In this document: positions 25,963 to 35,743 of the stretch, one piece after another
Numbering within the stretch: the first letter of the stretch is position 1
How the letters are laid out: every line of letters begins with the position of its first letter
NCBI GenBank assembly: GCA_020073215.1
Contig: JAIQFO010000010.1
Coordinates: 79,028-143,027, forward strand
DNA length: 64,000 nucleotides
Source: Terriglobia bacterium
GTDB lineage: Bacteria; Acidobacteriota; Terriglobia; Terriglobales; Acidobacteriaceae
Reading direction: 5' to 3'
Position numbers and translations under genes: made by a program
The notes under the pieces: model-generated
What the model saw: only the letters and a program-made list of their open reading frames with translations
Databases searched by the model: none
What the model was told of the DNA's origin: nothing

Positions 25963-27597
25963 ATGAAGTCGCAGTGTTTGCCATTCCAGCAGATTCCGCA
26001 CAGCACACGTCTCTTCCTCGACTATCTTTCCTACGCTCCTTCCGTTCGAGGGATGTATCCGCGGTCGCCGATTTTTCCCGAGTGGCTGAAAGACGAATCG
26101 CAGCGCGTCGTTTACGACGCCGCTCGTCGCCACAAGGTGAGCGAAATTCTTGAGCGGCAAAATCGTGCCTGGGCCGCTTCTCCGAAGACGCTGGCCAATA
26201 TCGACCGGCTCCGGCAAGGAGCCCTCGCGGCAGTTACGGGACAGCAAGTCGGCCTTTTTGGCGGGCCGCTGTTTTCGATTTTCAAAGCGCTGACGGCGGT
26301 CAAACTGGCGGAGCAGGCGACAGAGGCGGGGGTAGACTGTGTCCCGATCTTCTGGCTCGCGACCGAGGATCACGATTTGGCGGAGGTCAACCACGTGGCC
26401 CTGCTCTCCGAGCAAGGCCTTCCGGAACCTTTCGTTGCGGAAAGCCACGCCTTTGAAAACGACGCGGTGACGGACGCGCCCGTGGGGACGGTCAAGTTCG
26501 GGCCGGGAATCGAGCCGGTGGTCGAGCGCGCCGCCGCACGGTTGGGAGATTCCGAAGTCACGACGTGGCTGCGCCAAGCCTACCGCCCGGGAGAGACCCT
26601 AGGCAGCGCATTTGCCCTGTTGTTCGCGCGGCTGTTTGCAGATTGGGGCGTCATCTTGCTCGATCCGTCAGACAAAGATTTTCATGATCTCGCCAAACCC
26701 TTGTTCCGCGCCGCCATTGAACGCGCTTCCGAACTCGACGAAGCGCTGCTAGGCCGGGGCAAGGCGCTGGAGCAGGCGGGATATCACCAGCAGGTGAAAG
26801 TGACTTCAGCGACCACGCTGCTCTTTGAAGTAAAGGACGGAGCGCGCACCGTGGTGCGGCGCAGGAATAATGGCAACAACGGTGGCGAGTACGTCGTCGG
26901 GGAGGAGCGGATCTCTCACCGAGAGCTGCTCGACCGGATCGAACAGGCTCCAGAGAGGTTCAACCCGAATGTGCTGCTTCGTCCCGTGGTGCAGGACTAC
27001 CTGCTCCCGACGCTTGTCTATACCGGTGGATCGGCCGAAGTCGCATACTTCGCGCAGGTGGCCGTAGTCTACGAGAAACTGCTGGGACGTGTGACACCGA
27101 TCCTGCCGCGATTCTCGGCAACGTTGGTAGAACCCAAGCCAGAGCGCATTCTCACCCGCTACGAACTGGGACTACCCGATTTATTACAAGGCCCGGAAAA
27201 AGTTCGCGAAGCCATTGCCGCTCGATCGCTACCCTCGGACTTGCAGGCACGCTTTTCGGAAGCCTACGCCAGCGTTGAGCAGTCAATGACCGCGCTTCGT
27301 GAATCGATCGGCAGACTGGATTCGACCCTTCTCGACACCGCGGAAAGCACTCAGGCCAGCATGCGGCATCAAATCGACCGTCTGCAAGCGCGGGTATCAC
27401 GAGCCGAAGGCCTGCGCAACGATGTCATCACAAGACACGCGGATACTTTGAACGACGCGCTATTTCCGCATAAAGCGCTGCAGGAGCGCGAGGTGGCAGG
27501 CGTGACCTTCGTGGCGCGATACGGACCCGAACTGCTGGCGAATCTCTATCCGACGATCCATCCCGATTGCCACGATCACCAGGTGATTGTGGTGTAG
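25963..27597 (+). CDS. bshC: Putative cysteine ligase BshC (bacillithiol biosynthesis)
   Basis: 544 aa from ATG 25963, the usual BshC length; upstream frame to 25900 omitted. BshC adds cysteine to glucosaminyl-malate in the last step of bacillithiol synthesis. Recognisable blocks: N-terminal FxxxPHSTRLFLDYLSYAPSV, the nucleotide-binding-like AVTGQQVGLFGGPLFSIFKA, FWLATEDHDLAEVNH, and LRPVVQDYLLPTLVYTGGSA, with a coiled-coil insertion near 430-500 and C-terminal ERE...TFVARYG. bshA and bshB are not in the window. Bacillithiol fits the thiol-redox genes nearby (Sec-redoxin, 6 kb away), but that link is speculative. Confidence 0.92.
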   Translation: MKSQCLPFQQIPHSTRLFLDYLSYAPSVRGMYPRSPIFPEWLKDESQRVVYDAARRHKVSEILERQNRAWAASPKTLANIDRLRQGALAAVTGQQVGLFGGPLFSIFKALTAVKLAEQATEAGVDCVPIFWLATEDHDLAEVNHVALLSEQGLPEPFVAESHAFENDAVTDAPVGTVKFGPGIEPVVERAAARLGDSEVTTWLRQAYRPGETLGSAFALLFARLFADWGVILLDPSDKDFHDLAKPLFRAAIERASELDEALLGRGKALEQAGYHQQVKVTSATTLLFEVKDGARTVVRRRNNGNNGGEYVVGEERISHRELLDRIEQAPERFNPNVLLRPVVQDYLLPTLVYTGGSAEVAYFAQVAVVYEKLLGRVTPILPRFSATLVEPKPERILTRYELGLPDLLQGPEKVREAIAARSLPSDLQARFSEAYASVEQSMTALRESIGRLDSTLLDTAESTQASMRHQIDRLQARVSRAEGLRNDVITRHADTLNDALFPHKALQEREVAGVTFVARYGPELLANLYPTIHPDCHDHQVIVV

Positions 27598-27609
27598 TAG
27601 GACCAATTT

Positions 27610-28035
27610 CTAACCAATAAAGTCAAACCAGCTTTTCCAGCACAGACCCAGAGTGGTGTGGTTGTGCACTTCGACTTCGCCCGAGGGCAATATCGTCGCG
27701 TCGCCACGTGCGCAGTAAGCTTCCCCCGCCTCGACGTATCCGATTACTGTGGCGACGTGCCGCAGAGTTTGCGTGTCTCTGAATTCCAAGTTGATTTGAG
27801 ACTCACCTTGAGGCTGAGCAAACACGCGCGAACTACTGCCCGGCGCGAGCTCACCCACGTCGTACCTTTTTCCTGCGTTCTCAACCGTCACTGAGACCTT
27901 CCGCAGCGTCTGGCCACTCTGGTTGTGAATGGTGATCATGGCCCCGAGCCGCCCACGAGTGATGATTCCCGCTAAGTAGAAAAGAACTAGCGCCACGCTG
28001 ACCAAGATGTAACGGGTTATTTTCGAGAGTATCAA
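27610..28035 (-). CDS. Hypothetical membrane-anchored protein
   Basis: 141 aa, unrecognised. One N-terminal TM helix (ITRYILVSVALVLFYLAGII) then a beta-rich extracytoplasmic domain: MITIHNQSGQTLRKVSVTVE, KRYDVGELAPGSS, EVEVHNHTTLGLCW. Two cysteines (AYCARG and LGLCW) could form a disulfide outside the cytoplasm. It converges with bshC. The repeated 'I-H/V-H-N' strand starts suggest an Ig-like or transthyretin-like fold, without firm support. Confidence 0.65.
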   Translation of the reverse strand: MILSKITRYILVSVALVLFYLAGIITRGRLGAMITIHNQSGQTLRKVSVTVENAGKRYDVGELAPGSSSRVFAQPQGESQINLEFRDTQTLRHVATVIGYVEAGEAYCARGDATILPSGEVEVHNHTTLGLCWKSWFDFIG

Positions 28036-28073
28036 TTCTCCGAGTCCTGCTCCCGCCTGATATGAAGATCCTG

Positions 28074-28718
28074 CTATTTCGACTCGCCAAGAGCCAGATA
28101 ACTTCCCAGCCCAATCATGACCGCGCCGGTCAGTGTACGCTGGCGCCGGCGGAACCGCGCCGACCCGCGAATACGCTGCCCAAGCGGTCCGGCAAGCAAA
28201 GTCACAACAATATCGGCCGAGGTGTTAAGCGTTACCGAGAGCGTTCCCAACAGAACAAACTGCAGAAAGACGTGTCCGCCGCCCCGGTTCACGAATTGAG
28301 GAATAAAAGACAGAAAAAACAGAGCCGTCTTCGGATTCAGCACCTCGGTCATGCCCCCTTGCCAGAACGGATTTCTACCGCGCGGCAGCTCAGCGAGAGA
28401 AACGCGCTCATCCTTTCGAGCGTCAAGAATCATGCGAATCCCGAGAAAGCAAAGAGAGCCCGCACCAAGATATTACACCGTGGCAAAGGCCATGGCGGAT
28501 TTGGCCAGAACGATAGAAATACCGGCCGCCGCGGCGAACACATGGACCATGCCACCCAGGAATGTACCCAGCGCGGAAAGCAGGCCTTCCCGTCGTCCCC
28601 CGCCGAGCGCGCGTGCGAGAACGTAAAGCATTCCCGGGCCGGGTGCAATCGCCAGCAGAATCGCCGCGCTCAGGAAAATGAAAAAGCGAGCAGAATCGAA
28701 TACGGTCTGATGAAGCAT
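28074..28718 (-). pseudogene. LysE/RhtB-family exporter broken by one in-frame TAA
   Basis: One continuous reading frame of 215 codons contains a single internal ochre codon at 28473-28475. Before it: FFIFLSAAILLAIAPGPGML, the LysE signature; then LSALGTFLGGMVH and AMAFATV. After it: YLGAGSLCFLGIRMILDARK, NPKTALFFLSFIPQFVNRGG and the C-terminal TMs. Homologues usually have Lys at the TAA position (V-K-YLGA), so one A-to-T change (AAA to TAA) explains it. Intact length would be about 213 aa, normal for amino-acid or homoserine-lactone exporters. Either a recent nonsense mutation or a sequencing error. Confidence 0.85.
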
Positions 28719-28754
28719 GGTTTGACGATTGTAGCTGCAGCTGCTTCGGTGCGG

Positions 28755-29447
28755 CTAACTCTTGGTGACTTCTCCGTTCCGCAGCGCGGCCTGCAACTCT
28801 GCGAGCGACTCCACGCGCGGCACTCCCTTGTCGCGGTAGGCGCCCGCGACGTCCATCAGCACGGCGTGCATGCCGGCGCCGGTCGCGCCCAGGTAATCCA
28901 CTGAATAAACATCGCCGACGTAGAGGCTCTCTTCGGGCGCGGCATTCATGCTCTTAAGGGCCTGGCGGAAAATCTCCGGGTGCGGCTTCTCGTAGCCAAC
29001 CACTCCGGAGTCGGTAATGGTGAGGAAACAGCGAGCGATCCCGCACCGGTCGAGCACGTCTTCGATTCCCCCATCGGCATTGGAAATGACCGCGATCCGG
29101 TACCGCTTGCCGATGTCATGCAGTTGTTCCGCGGTGCCGGGGCGAATCTGGTCCCAGTTGGCCGAGTTGCGGACGCCGGTGACGAGCTGGTCGCGGACGG
29201 CGTCATCTTCAAGTCCGACCTCGGAGAGCAACCGGGAATAGAACATCCACCAGAAGCTGTGGTCCGCGGCGCCATCCGCGACCATGAGGCCGTCGAAACG
29301 ATTCTTGGTGCGGCATTCCAGATCGCGCAGGTGCTCGGCATCGGGCGTGAATCCGCGTTGCGTAAGAGGCGCGTGAATCCGCTCGCGGTTCGGGAACAGC
29401 AGGGTGTTGCCCACATCGAAGAAGACGACCTTGACTTTCGGGTTCAT
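28755..29447 (-). CDS. HAD-superfamily hydrolase (phosphoglycolate phosphatase-like)
   Basis: 230 aa. Motif I is VVFFDVGNTLLF with nucleophile Asp11, but the general acid two residues later is Gly rather than Asp (DVGNT), a variant seen in many HAD-IA proteins. Motif II is VISNADG. Motif III Lys is GYEKPHPEIF. Motif IV is YVGDVYSVDYLGA. The cap is alpha-helical (class C1). Probable phosphatase on a small phosphoester; substrate not readable. It lies 36 nt upstream of the broken LysE gene on the same strand. Confidence 0.87.
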   Translation of the reverse strand: MNPKVKVVFFDVGNTLLFPNRERIHAPLTQRGFTPDAEHLRDLECRTKNRFDGLMVADGAADHSFWWMFYSRLLSEVGLEDDAVRDQLVTGVRNSANWDQIRPGTAEQLHDIGKRYRIAVISNADGGIEDVLDRCGIARCFLTITDSGVVGYEKPHPEIFRQALKSMNAAPEESLYVGDVYSVDYLGATGAGMHAVLMDVAGAYRDKGVPRVESLAELQAALRNGEVTKS

Positions 29448-29456
29448 TGCTTAGTA

Positions 29457-29512
29457 GTAGAGGCGGGGTTTGCCCCGTCTCCCGCCGCGAACCAGATGCG
29501 GCAAGCCGCGTC
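29457..29512. repeat. Family B repeat, two inverted arms
   Basis: GTAGAGGCGGGGTTTGCCCC and, inverted, GCGGCAAGCCGCGTC arms, between the HAD and GH57 genes. The remaining gap to 29684 holds nothing recognised. Confidence 0.7.
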
Positions 29513-29684
29513 GGCGCCGGAAGTCAGGTGCTCCCTCTGGGAATAGAGTAGCGGAAATTGGCGGCCCGCGTCCTGCAGGCCCGCCGGTCGTAGCTGTTCG
29601 GGCTGCCCGGTCACACTACGCTGTAGACCTTCCGAATGAATTAAACTGAAAAAATTGCCGATGGATTAGGTGGAACCGTAAGTC

Positions 29685-31943
29685 ATGGCGCAACTGCGAG
29701 TGGTCGTTCTGTGGCACCAGCACCAGCCGTTCTACAAAGACCTGGTGACCGGGCAGTACCGCCTGCCTTGGACGCGCCTCCATGCCCTGAAAGACTATTA
29801 CGGCATGGTGAAGTTGCTGGACGAGTTCCCGCGAGTCCATCAGACGTTCAATCTGGTGCCCTCACTGATCACGCAGATTCAAGACTATGCGTCGGGCGAG
29901 GCCCACGATCCTTTTCTCGAGGTCGCGGCCAAACCCGCCAAAGACCTCACTCGCGAAGAGCGCCAGTTCGCGCTGCAATATTTGTTTCAGGCGAATCCGG
30001 TGAATGTGATCGGACGCTATCCCCGCTACCGTGAGTTGTGGGAGCGATTTCACCTCGCGGGCGGAGCGCCCGAGCGCGCGGAAAAATATTTTCAGGCCCA
30101 GGATTTCACCGACTTGCAAGTGCTCTCGCAGATCGGCTGGTTCGACGAATATTTTCTGGCCGAGAAAGACGTTGCCGAATTGGTCCGCAAAGGCCGGAAC
30201 TATACGCTCGAAGACCAGCAGTTTGTGATTGCGCGGGAGCGCGACCTGCTCAACCGGGTTCTGCCGGTTCATGCTGAGGCCGCCAAGAAAGGCGCGATCG
30301 AGATCTCGACCTCGCCCTTTTATCATCCCATTCTGCCGCTGGTGTGCGACACGCAGATGGGAGCGGTTTCCACCCCGGGTCTGCCTATGCCGCAGAACCG
30401 CTATCGCCATCCCGAAGACGCTCGCGAGCAATTGCAGCGCGGACTGGATCTGCACGAAGAAGTGTTTGGCATGAGGCCGCGCGGCGTGTGGCCGTCGGAG
30501 GGCAGCGTTTCCGAGGAGGCCTTGGCCATCGCCCACCAACTGGGAGTGCAGTGGATGGCGACCGACGAGGGCGTGCTGATCCGAAGCCTGGGGACCAGTT
30601 TTTCACGCGATGGTTATGGCCACTTGGATTCGGAATCGGCAGGGCGGCTGTACACCATTTATCGTTACGAAAACGGCAATACGCGGATGAATCTGCTCTT
30701 CCGCGATCACGCGCTCTCCGACTTGATCGGATTTGTGTATTCGGGAATGCCGCCGCGGGAGGCTGCGATTAACCTCGTCCACAAGATTAAGGAAGCCGCG
30801 CAGCCGGTTCTCGCAAAGGGACAAGATGCCGTGCTCTCGATCATTCTCGACGGCGAGAACGCCTGGGAGTATTACCCGCAGTCGGGGCGGGAATTCTTGC
30901 GCAGATTCTACGAGGGCTTGCAGACCGATCCGGAGATCGAAGCGGTCACGGTGTCGGAGGCGATTGCCCGCCACAAGAACGTCAGTCCTCTGAAGTCGTT
31001 GGTGCCGGGCTCGTGGATTGGAGCCAACTTCAACGTTTGGATTGGAGCGCCGGAAGACAACAAGGCCTGGGACTACCTCTATCACGCCCGTAATTTCTAC
31101 GCCCAGCGGTCCCCGGACGCGACCGAGAAGCAACGCAAGCTAGCGCTAGAAGATATCTTGATCGCCGAGGGCAGCGACTGGAATTGGTGGTACGGACCCG
31201 AACACCACAGCGCCAACGATCGCGACTTTGACGAACTCTACCGCAAACACCTGTCGAATGTTTACCAGGTGCTGGGTGGAATTCCGCCGGATTATCTGGC
31301 CCAGCCGATCAGCGGAGCAGTGGCGCGGCCAACGTTTGCGCCGCAGAGCGCCTATATCCATCCCCAGGTCTCAGGCGACGTGGTCCGCTACTTCGAATGG
31401 CTGGGCGCGGCGTGTTACACGGCGGACCAGCGCTCGGGCTCGATGCACGGCAAACAGTTTATGACTGATGAAGTGCTTGCCGGGATCGACGAGCAGTATG
31501 TCTACGGCCGCTTGGATTTCCTGGGCAAAGTTCCGGAAGGCGCATTCGAGGTGGTGGTGAACCTGGAGTCGTGGGCCAACCATGCCGCCAAGCCCCGGCG
31601 CGAACTGCGGTTGGATGCGGCCGTCGATGCCGGCCGCTTGCAGTCGTGGAAAGTGACCGAGGGGGCCGGCAAGGCAGTCGCCGATTCGACCGACACCAAG
31701 GATCTGGCGCGGGTGGCGCTGGTCCGCAATTTTGAATTTCGCCTCCCCCTCACCTGGCTGCTCGCCGCTCCACTGGCGATTGATAAAGTTCGCGGTCCGG
31801 CGAGCTCCGATGTCCTGACCACGCGCCTGCGTTTGCGGTTCAGTCTCTGGCAGAACCATCTGCCCGTGGATGCATTGCCCGTGGAAGGATGGATCGAACT
31901 GGAGTTGCTGGCGGAAGAAGATTTGCAAGCCGTAAGCGGGTGA
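29685..31943 (+). CDS. Glycoside hydrolase family 57 protein
   Basis: 752 aa. GH57 enzymes are retaining alpha-glucan hydrolases or transferases. The first conserved region VVVLWHQHQPFYKD is at residues 6-19. The nucleophile region GVWPSEGSVSEEAL gives Glu272; the acid/base region DGENAWEYYPQSG gives Asp389. A C-terminal region (about 550-750) is beta-rich and similar to DUF1926-like or substrate-binding parts. No signal peptide, so probably cytosolic glycogen/maltodextrin metabolism. The specific activity (amylase, pullulanase, glucanotransferase) cannot be set by eye. It stands alone with repeats on both sides. Confidence 0.9.
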   Translation: MAQLRVVVLWHQHQPFYKDLVTGQYRLPWTRLHALKDYYGMVKLLDEFPRVHQTFNLVPSLITQIQDYASGEAHDPFLEVAAKPAKDLTREERQFALQYLFQANPVNVIGRYPRYRELWERFHLAGGAPERAEKYFQAQDFTDLQVLSQIGWFDEYFLAEKDVAELVRKGRNYTLEDQQFVIARERDLLNRVLPVHAEAAKKGAIEISTSPFYHPILPLVCDTQMGAVSTPGLPMPQNRYRHPEDAREQLQRGLDLHEEVFGMRPRGVWPSEGSVSEEALAIAHQLGVQWMATDEGVLIRSLGTSFSRDGYGHLDSESAGRLYTIYRYENGNTRMNLLFRDHALSDLIGFVYSGMPPREAAINLVHKIKEAAQPVLAKGQDAVLSIILDGENAWEYYPQSGREFLRRFYEGLQTDPEIEAVTVSEAIARHKNVSPLKSLVPGSWIGANFNVWIGAPEDNKAWDYLYHARNFYAQRSPDATEKQRKLALEDILIAEGSDWNWWYGPEHHSANDRDFDELYRKHLSNVYQVLGGIPPDYLAQPISGAVARPTFAPQSAYIHPQVSGDVVRYFEWLGAACYTADQRSGSMHGKQFMTDEVLAGIDEQYVYGRLDFLGKVPEGAFEVVVNLESWANHAAKPRRELRLDAAVDAGRLQSWKVTEGAGKAVADSTDTKDLARVALVRNFEFRLPLTWLLAAPLAIDKVRGPASSDVLTTRLRLRFSLWQNHLPVDALPVEGWIELELLAEEDLQAVSG

Positions 31944-31980
31944 GGACGAACGAAACTCTGTTCCAATCGAACTTAGGGAA

Positions 31981-32142
31981 GGGCACGGCTTCACAGTTGC
32001 GGGAAAAGTCGGTGTTGTACTTGATTTTGGGTGGAGCAGCGGTTTACCGCTGCAGTAAGTGCATGTTTTAATTCCGGCTTTAGCCGCTGAGGGCACGGCC
32101 CTCGCTCACGGACGACTTTTTCCGCAAGCTGTTCAGCCGTGC
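31981..32142. repeat. MITE-like element (family D) with imperfect terminal inverted repeats
   Basis: Ends GGGCACGGCTTCACAGTTGC (31981-32010) and its imperfect reverse complement (32113-32142, reading TTCCGCAAGCTGTTCAGCCG) enclose about 100 nt with smaller hairpins such as CAGCGGTTTACCGCTG. A further GGGCTTCAGCCCC hairpin follows at 32164. No ORF inside. Confidence 0.65.
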
Positions 32143-32192
32143 CACCCAGAACGCAAAAGACATGGGCTTCAGCCCCTGAGGGCCGAACCCTT

Positions 32193-32816
32193 CTATTGCC
32201 CGCCGCTCGCTGTGGTCATGGTCAAGGGGCGATTCAACTCCATCACCAGCTCTGTGCCGGCCGGAAGCATCGCAGCCCGGTGCTTGCTGAGCCAGTGCGC
32301 AACGGTCACGGTAGCCCCGATGGCTCCGCCGATGATCAAGCCTTTGCCGCCGCCCGCCAGACCGCCGAGAAGCATTCCACCTCCCGTGCCGATGCCGATT
32401 TCAGTCAGATCCCTTCCATCGTGGCCATCTCCTTTGAACTGACCCTCGGTGTTGACGTCGGTGCCCAGGCGCCGGTTCGTGTCAACCAGCGATGCGTTAA
32501 ACATGAACCTGTCTCCATTCGGAAGGATCAGGTGTTCCGGAAAGATGCCGATGGTGGGCTTGCCGGCAATGCGGCGGGGTTGGGTCGTTTTGGTGACCCG
32601 GCCCTCGACGGTCGAGCCGATGGGAATTACCGTCTTGCCTCCCACTACGACCGGCTCCGTCACTCTGGCAGAGAACGAATCTCCAGCTTTCGAACTGAAG
32701 GTTGCGAGCGTGGTTTCCAGTTTCATCTTGACGGCAGTGCCAGGGGGAAGAGCAGTTTGTCCCCACGCGAAACCTGCCAGCAGGATGAGCGATGTCAGCG
32801 AAAGTGTCTTTTTCAT
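32193..32816 (-). CDS. Hypothetical exported glycine-zipper protein
   Basis: 207 aa. A signal peptide (LSLTSLILLAGFAWG-QT) precedes a beta domain with the phrases LPPGTAVKMKLETTLATFSS and KTVIPIGSTVEGRVT, seen in acidobacterial proteins related to TrbI/conjugative-type beta-barrels. A long Gly-rich stretch (IGIGTGGGMLLGGLAGGGKG, about 140-170) could be a membrane glycine zipper. It ends with LPAGTELVMELNRPL, repeating the theme. Function unknown. It starts 38 nt after the Sec-redoxin stop on the same strand, with GGAGG upstream, so the two probably share a transcript. Confidence 0.75.
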   Translation of the reverse strand: MKKTLSLTSLILLAGFAWGQTALPPGTAVKMKLETTLATFSSKAGDSFSARVTEPVVVGGKTVIPIGSTVEGRVTKTTQPRRIAGKPTIGIFPEHLILPNGDRFMFNASLVDTNRRLGTDVNTEGQFKGDGHDGRDLTEIGIGTGGGMLLGGLAGGGKGLIIGGAIGATVTVAHWLSKHRAAMLPAGTELVMELNRPLTMTTASGGQ

Positions 32817-32854
32817 GTTGCGTCTTACCTCCAGGAATCAGTTGTGTATCTCTT

Positions 32855-33349
32855 TCAGACTCCGTGCAAAGCCCCAAGAACCTCATCGAGTGGCGCACGG
32901 TCGAGTTGGTTTGAGCCGCGATAGATGTAGCGGACTATGCCGCCGCGATCGATGACGACCGTAGCCGGGTGCGCGATGTTGAGCGCGTCAGTGCCCAGCG
33001 CGTGATGGAGCCCGTAGGCTTTGGTTACCGCCCGATCCTCATCGAGCAGAAACACGCTGGAGACGGGATGCTTCTCCAGAAATTTTCCCGGTTTCCAGAT
33101 GCCATCCCGCTTTTCGGCGGCGATGAACACCAACTTCGCTCCCGTTGCCTCAATTTCCGGCCTCCGCGACTCGACCTGAGTCATACGCTTCACGCAGTTC
33201 GGTCACCAGGTGCCCCGCAGAAACTCAAGAATCAGCGTGCCCTGCGCCAGCAAGCCAGCGAGAGTGAATGGGCCCTCACGGTTGGCCGCCGTCAGAGAAA
33301 AATCCGGGGCGCGCGAGCCGACCTCCAAAGTTTCGGTGCGGTTCTTCAT
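32855..33349 (-). CDS. Redoxin (AhpC/TSA-like) with predicted selenocysteine at in-frame TGA
   Basis: 164 residues if TGA at 33203-33205 is read as Sec. ATG 33349 begins MKNRTETLEVGSRAPDFSLT, the standard peroxiredoxin/redoxin N-terminus. The frame continues to LEFLRGTW-U49-P-N-C52-VKRM, then the usual AKLVFIAAEKRDGIWKPGKF, FLLDEDRAVTKAYGL and NIAHPATVVIDRGGIVRYIY. Both sides of the TGA are in the same frame with no indel, and Cys is expected exactly at U49 (CPNC-type site). The enzyme would reduce peroxides or disulfides; it resembles SelL-related redoxins. A SECIS-like hairpin follows. A conventional call would start at the internal ATG 33193 and lose the active site. No selA/selB/selC/selD lies in the window, so Sec decoding must be checked elsewhere in the genome. 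Confidence 0.85.
33168..33182 (-). promoter_or_regulatory. SECIS-like hairpin of the redoxin gene
   Basis: Transcript: GACUC-AGGUC-GAGUC, a perfect 5-bp stem (6 with a flanking U-G) and 5-nt loop. The stem starts 20 nt and the loop 25 nt after the UGA, inside the range known for bacterial SECIS. The loop AGGUC has the G in its first two positions and GGU as in the E. coli fdhF apical loop. Confidence 0.7.
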
Positions 33350-33498
33350 GTTGACTCGACTCTAAGCGAGGTGGAAATCAGGAACAATAACGGATGGGGT
33401 ACTGGGGAGGGTCCTGGTGGCGAATCCATCGGGACGCGTCCCAGCGCCCAAACCAGCTTCCTCCACGTCCGATATAATTTCAGTTCGCAGTCACCAAA

Positions 33499-33519
33499 CG
33501 CAGCAAGCCGCGTCTCTAC
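33499..33519. repeat. Family B half-repeat upstream of enolase
   Basis: AGCAAGCCGCGTCTCTAC, a single inverted arm of the GTAGAGACGCGGCTTGC repeat. Confidence 0.6.
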
Positions 33520-33539
33520 GATCGCGACGGCGTTTCTAA

Positions 33540-34862
<1,323 letters not shown>

Positions 34863-34947
34863 CCTGGAAGCGCGAACTACAGAGGATACTTTGTCATCAG
34901 ACGATAATTTGTCATCACCGGGCAAAAGGTCATCCCAGACGAATTTG

Positions 34948-35015
34948 CCATCCTGAGCGAAGCGAAGGACCTGCTGTCTCGGGCCCACAAAACGCAGATC
35001 CTTCGCTCAGATGAC
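34948..35015. repeat. Family A inverted repeat
   Basis: CCATCCTGAGCGAAGCGAAG... at 34948-34978, inverted as GCAGATCCTTCGCTCAGATG at 34993-35015. Sits between convergent eno and dinB-like genes. Other copies: 38446 and 57850. Confidence 0.8.
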
Positions 35016-35028
35016 AGCCACTACCTAG

Positions 35029-35532
35029 CTAGAACCCCATCGTGTCGTCCGCCGAGGGCCCATAAGTCGCCGGCACCGGCTTTTCATTCAAGCGCAGATA
35101 CACCCCAAGTTGAGCGCGGTGGTGCACCAGGTGATTCAGAAACATCTGCCGGTAAGCCAGAAAACGCGACCCGTTGAAAATGGGCTTGCCCTGAAAGCTG
35201 AGCTTCCAGTTCTGTGTCCAGGCATTATCCGGAGTGCTCGCGAGCGCGGTGCGAGCTTTAGCTGCGCCCTCATCGAAGGCCTTGACCAATTGGGCTGCGG
35301 ATTCGAACGGCACGGGCTGAATGCTGCCCTTGGAAAAGTCCAGTTCGGGAGTGGTCAGCACCGTCACCCCGAAGCCGGAAAGCTGCGCGATGTGCGGCGC
35401 GAGTTTGTTCAGCGGCATGGACTTGGGATGCGGCGCGAAGTCTTTCCTGTCTGCCGGAACGCGTTCCAGCATCGTATGGGTCTTGTTCATTTCTTCATCG
35501 AATTCCAGCAGGAGCAGTTCGCTGATTGACAT
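35029..35532 (-). CDS. DinB-family protein
   Basis: 167 aa, four-helix DinB/YfiT-like fold that usually binds a metal through three His. Candidate ligands are His46-47 in LNKLAPHIAQL and the pair in FLNHLVHHRAQLGVY (near 132-136). The C-terminal PVPATYGPSADD is a common ending in acidobacterial DinB proteins. Members include thiol-dependent S-transferases (bacillithiol or mycothiol), which would suit the bshC in this window, but no specific activity can be claimed. Convergent with eno across a family A repeat. Confidence 0.85.
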   Translation of the reverse strand: MSISELLLLEFDEEMNKTHTMLERVPADRKDFAPHPKSMPLNKLAPHIAQLSGFGVTVLTTPELDFSKGSIQPVPFESAAQLVKAFDEGAAKARTALASTPDNAWTQNWKLSFQGKPIFNGSRFLAYRQMFLNHLVHHRAQLGVYLRLNEKPVPATYGPSADDTMGF

Positions 35533-35705
35533 GATTATCCTCGGTGAAAGAATTCAGATGCCGTGTCGGGCCGTCGGGATTCACGAACATTCCCATTGTT
35601 CTATCTGCGCCTGATTTGAAAAGCCGAGGGCCCTCCTATAGATTCTTCTTTTGCCTTTGTCTCAGTGTCTCGCGAGCCTCCGTGTGGATTTTTCTCGGAG
35701 CGAAT

Positions 35706-35740
35706 AGCCAACAGCCAAAAGCCAGGAGCTAAGAGCCGAT
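35706..35740. repeat. Tandem AGCCAAN heptamer array
   Basis: AGCCAAC, AGCCAAA, AGCCAGG, AGCTAAG, AGCCGAT in direct succession, ending 3 nt before the phosphoglycerate mutase ATG, where a ribosome-binding site would be expected; GGAGCTAAGAG may double as that site. Confidence 0.7.
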
Positions 35741-35743
35741 CTT

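Noticed and set aside
28473..28475. Internal stop of the LysE gene as a possible recoded codon
   Set aside because: It is TAA, not TGA, and the expected residue is Lys. No recoding signal is seen, so a nonsense mutation is simpler.
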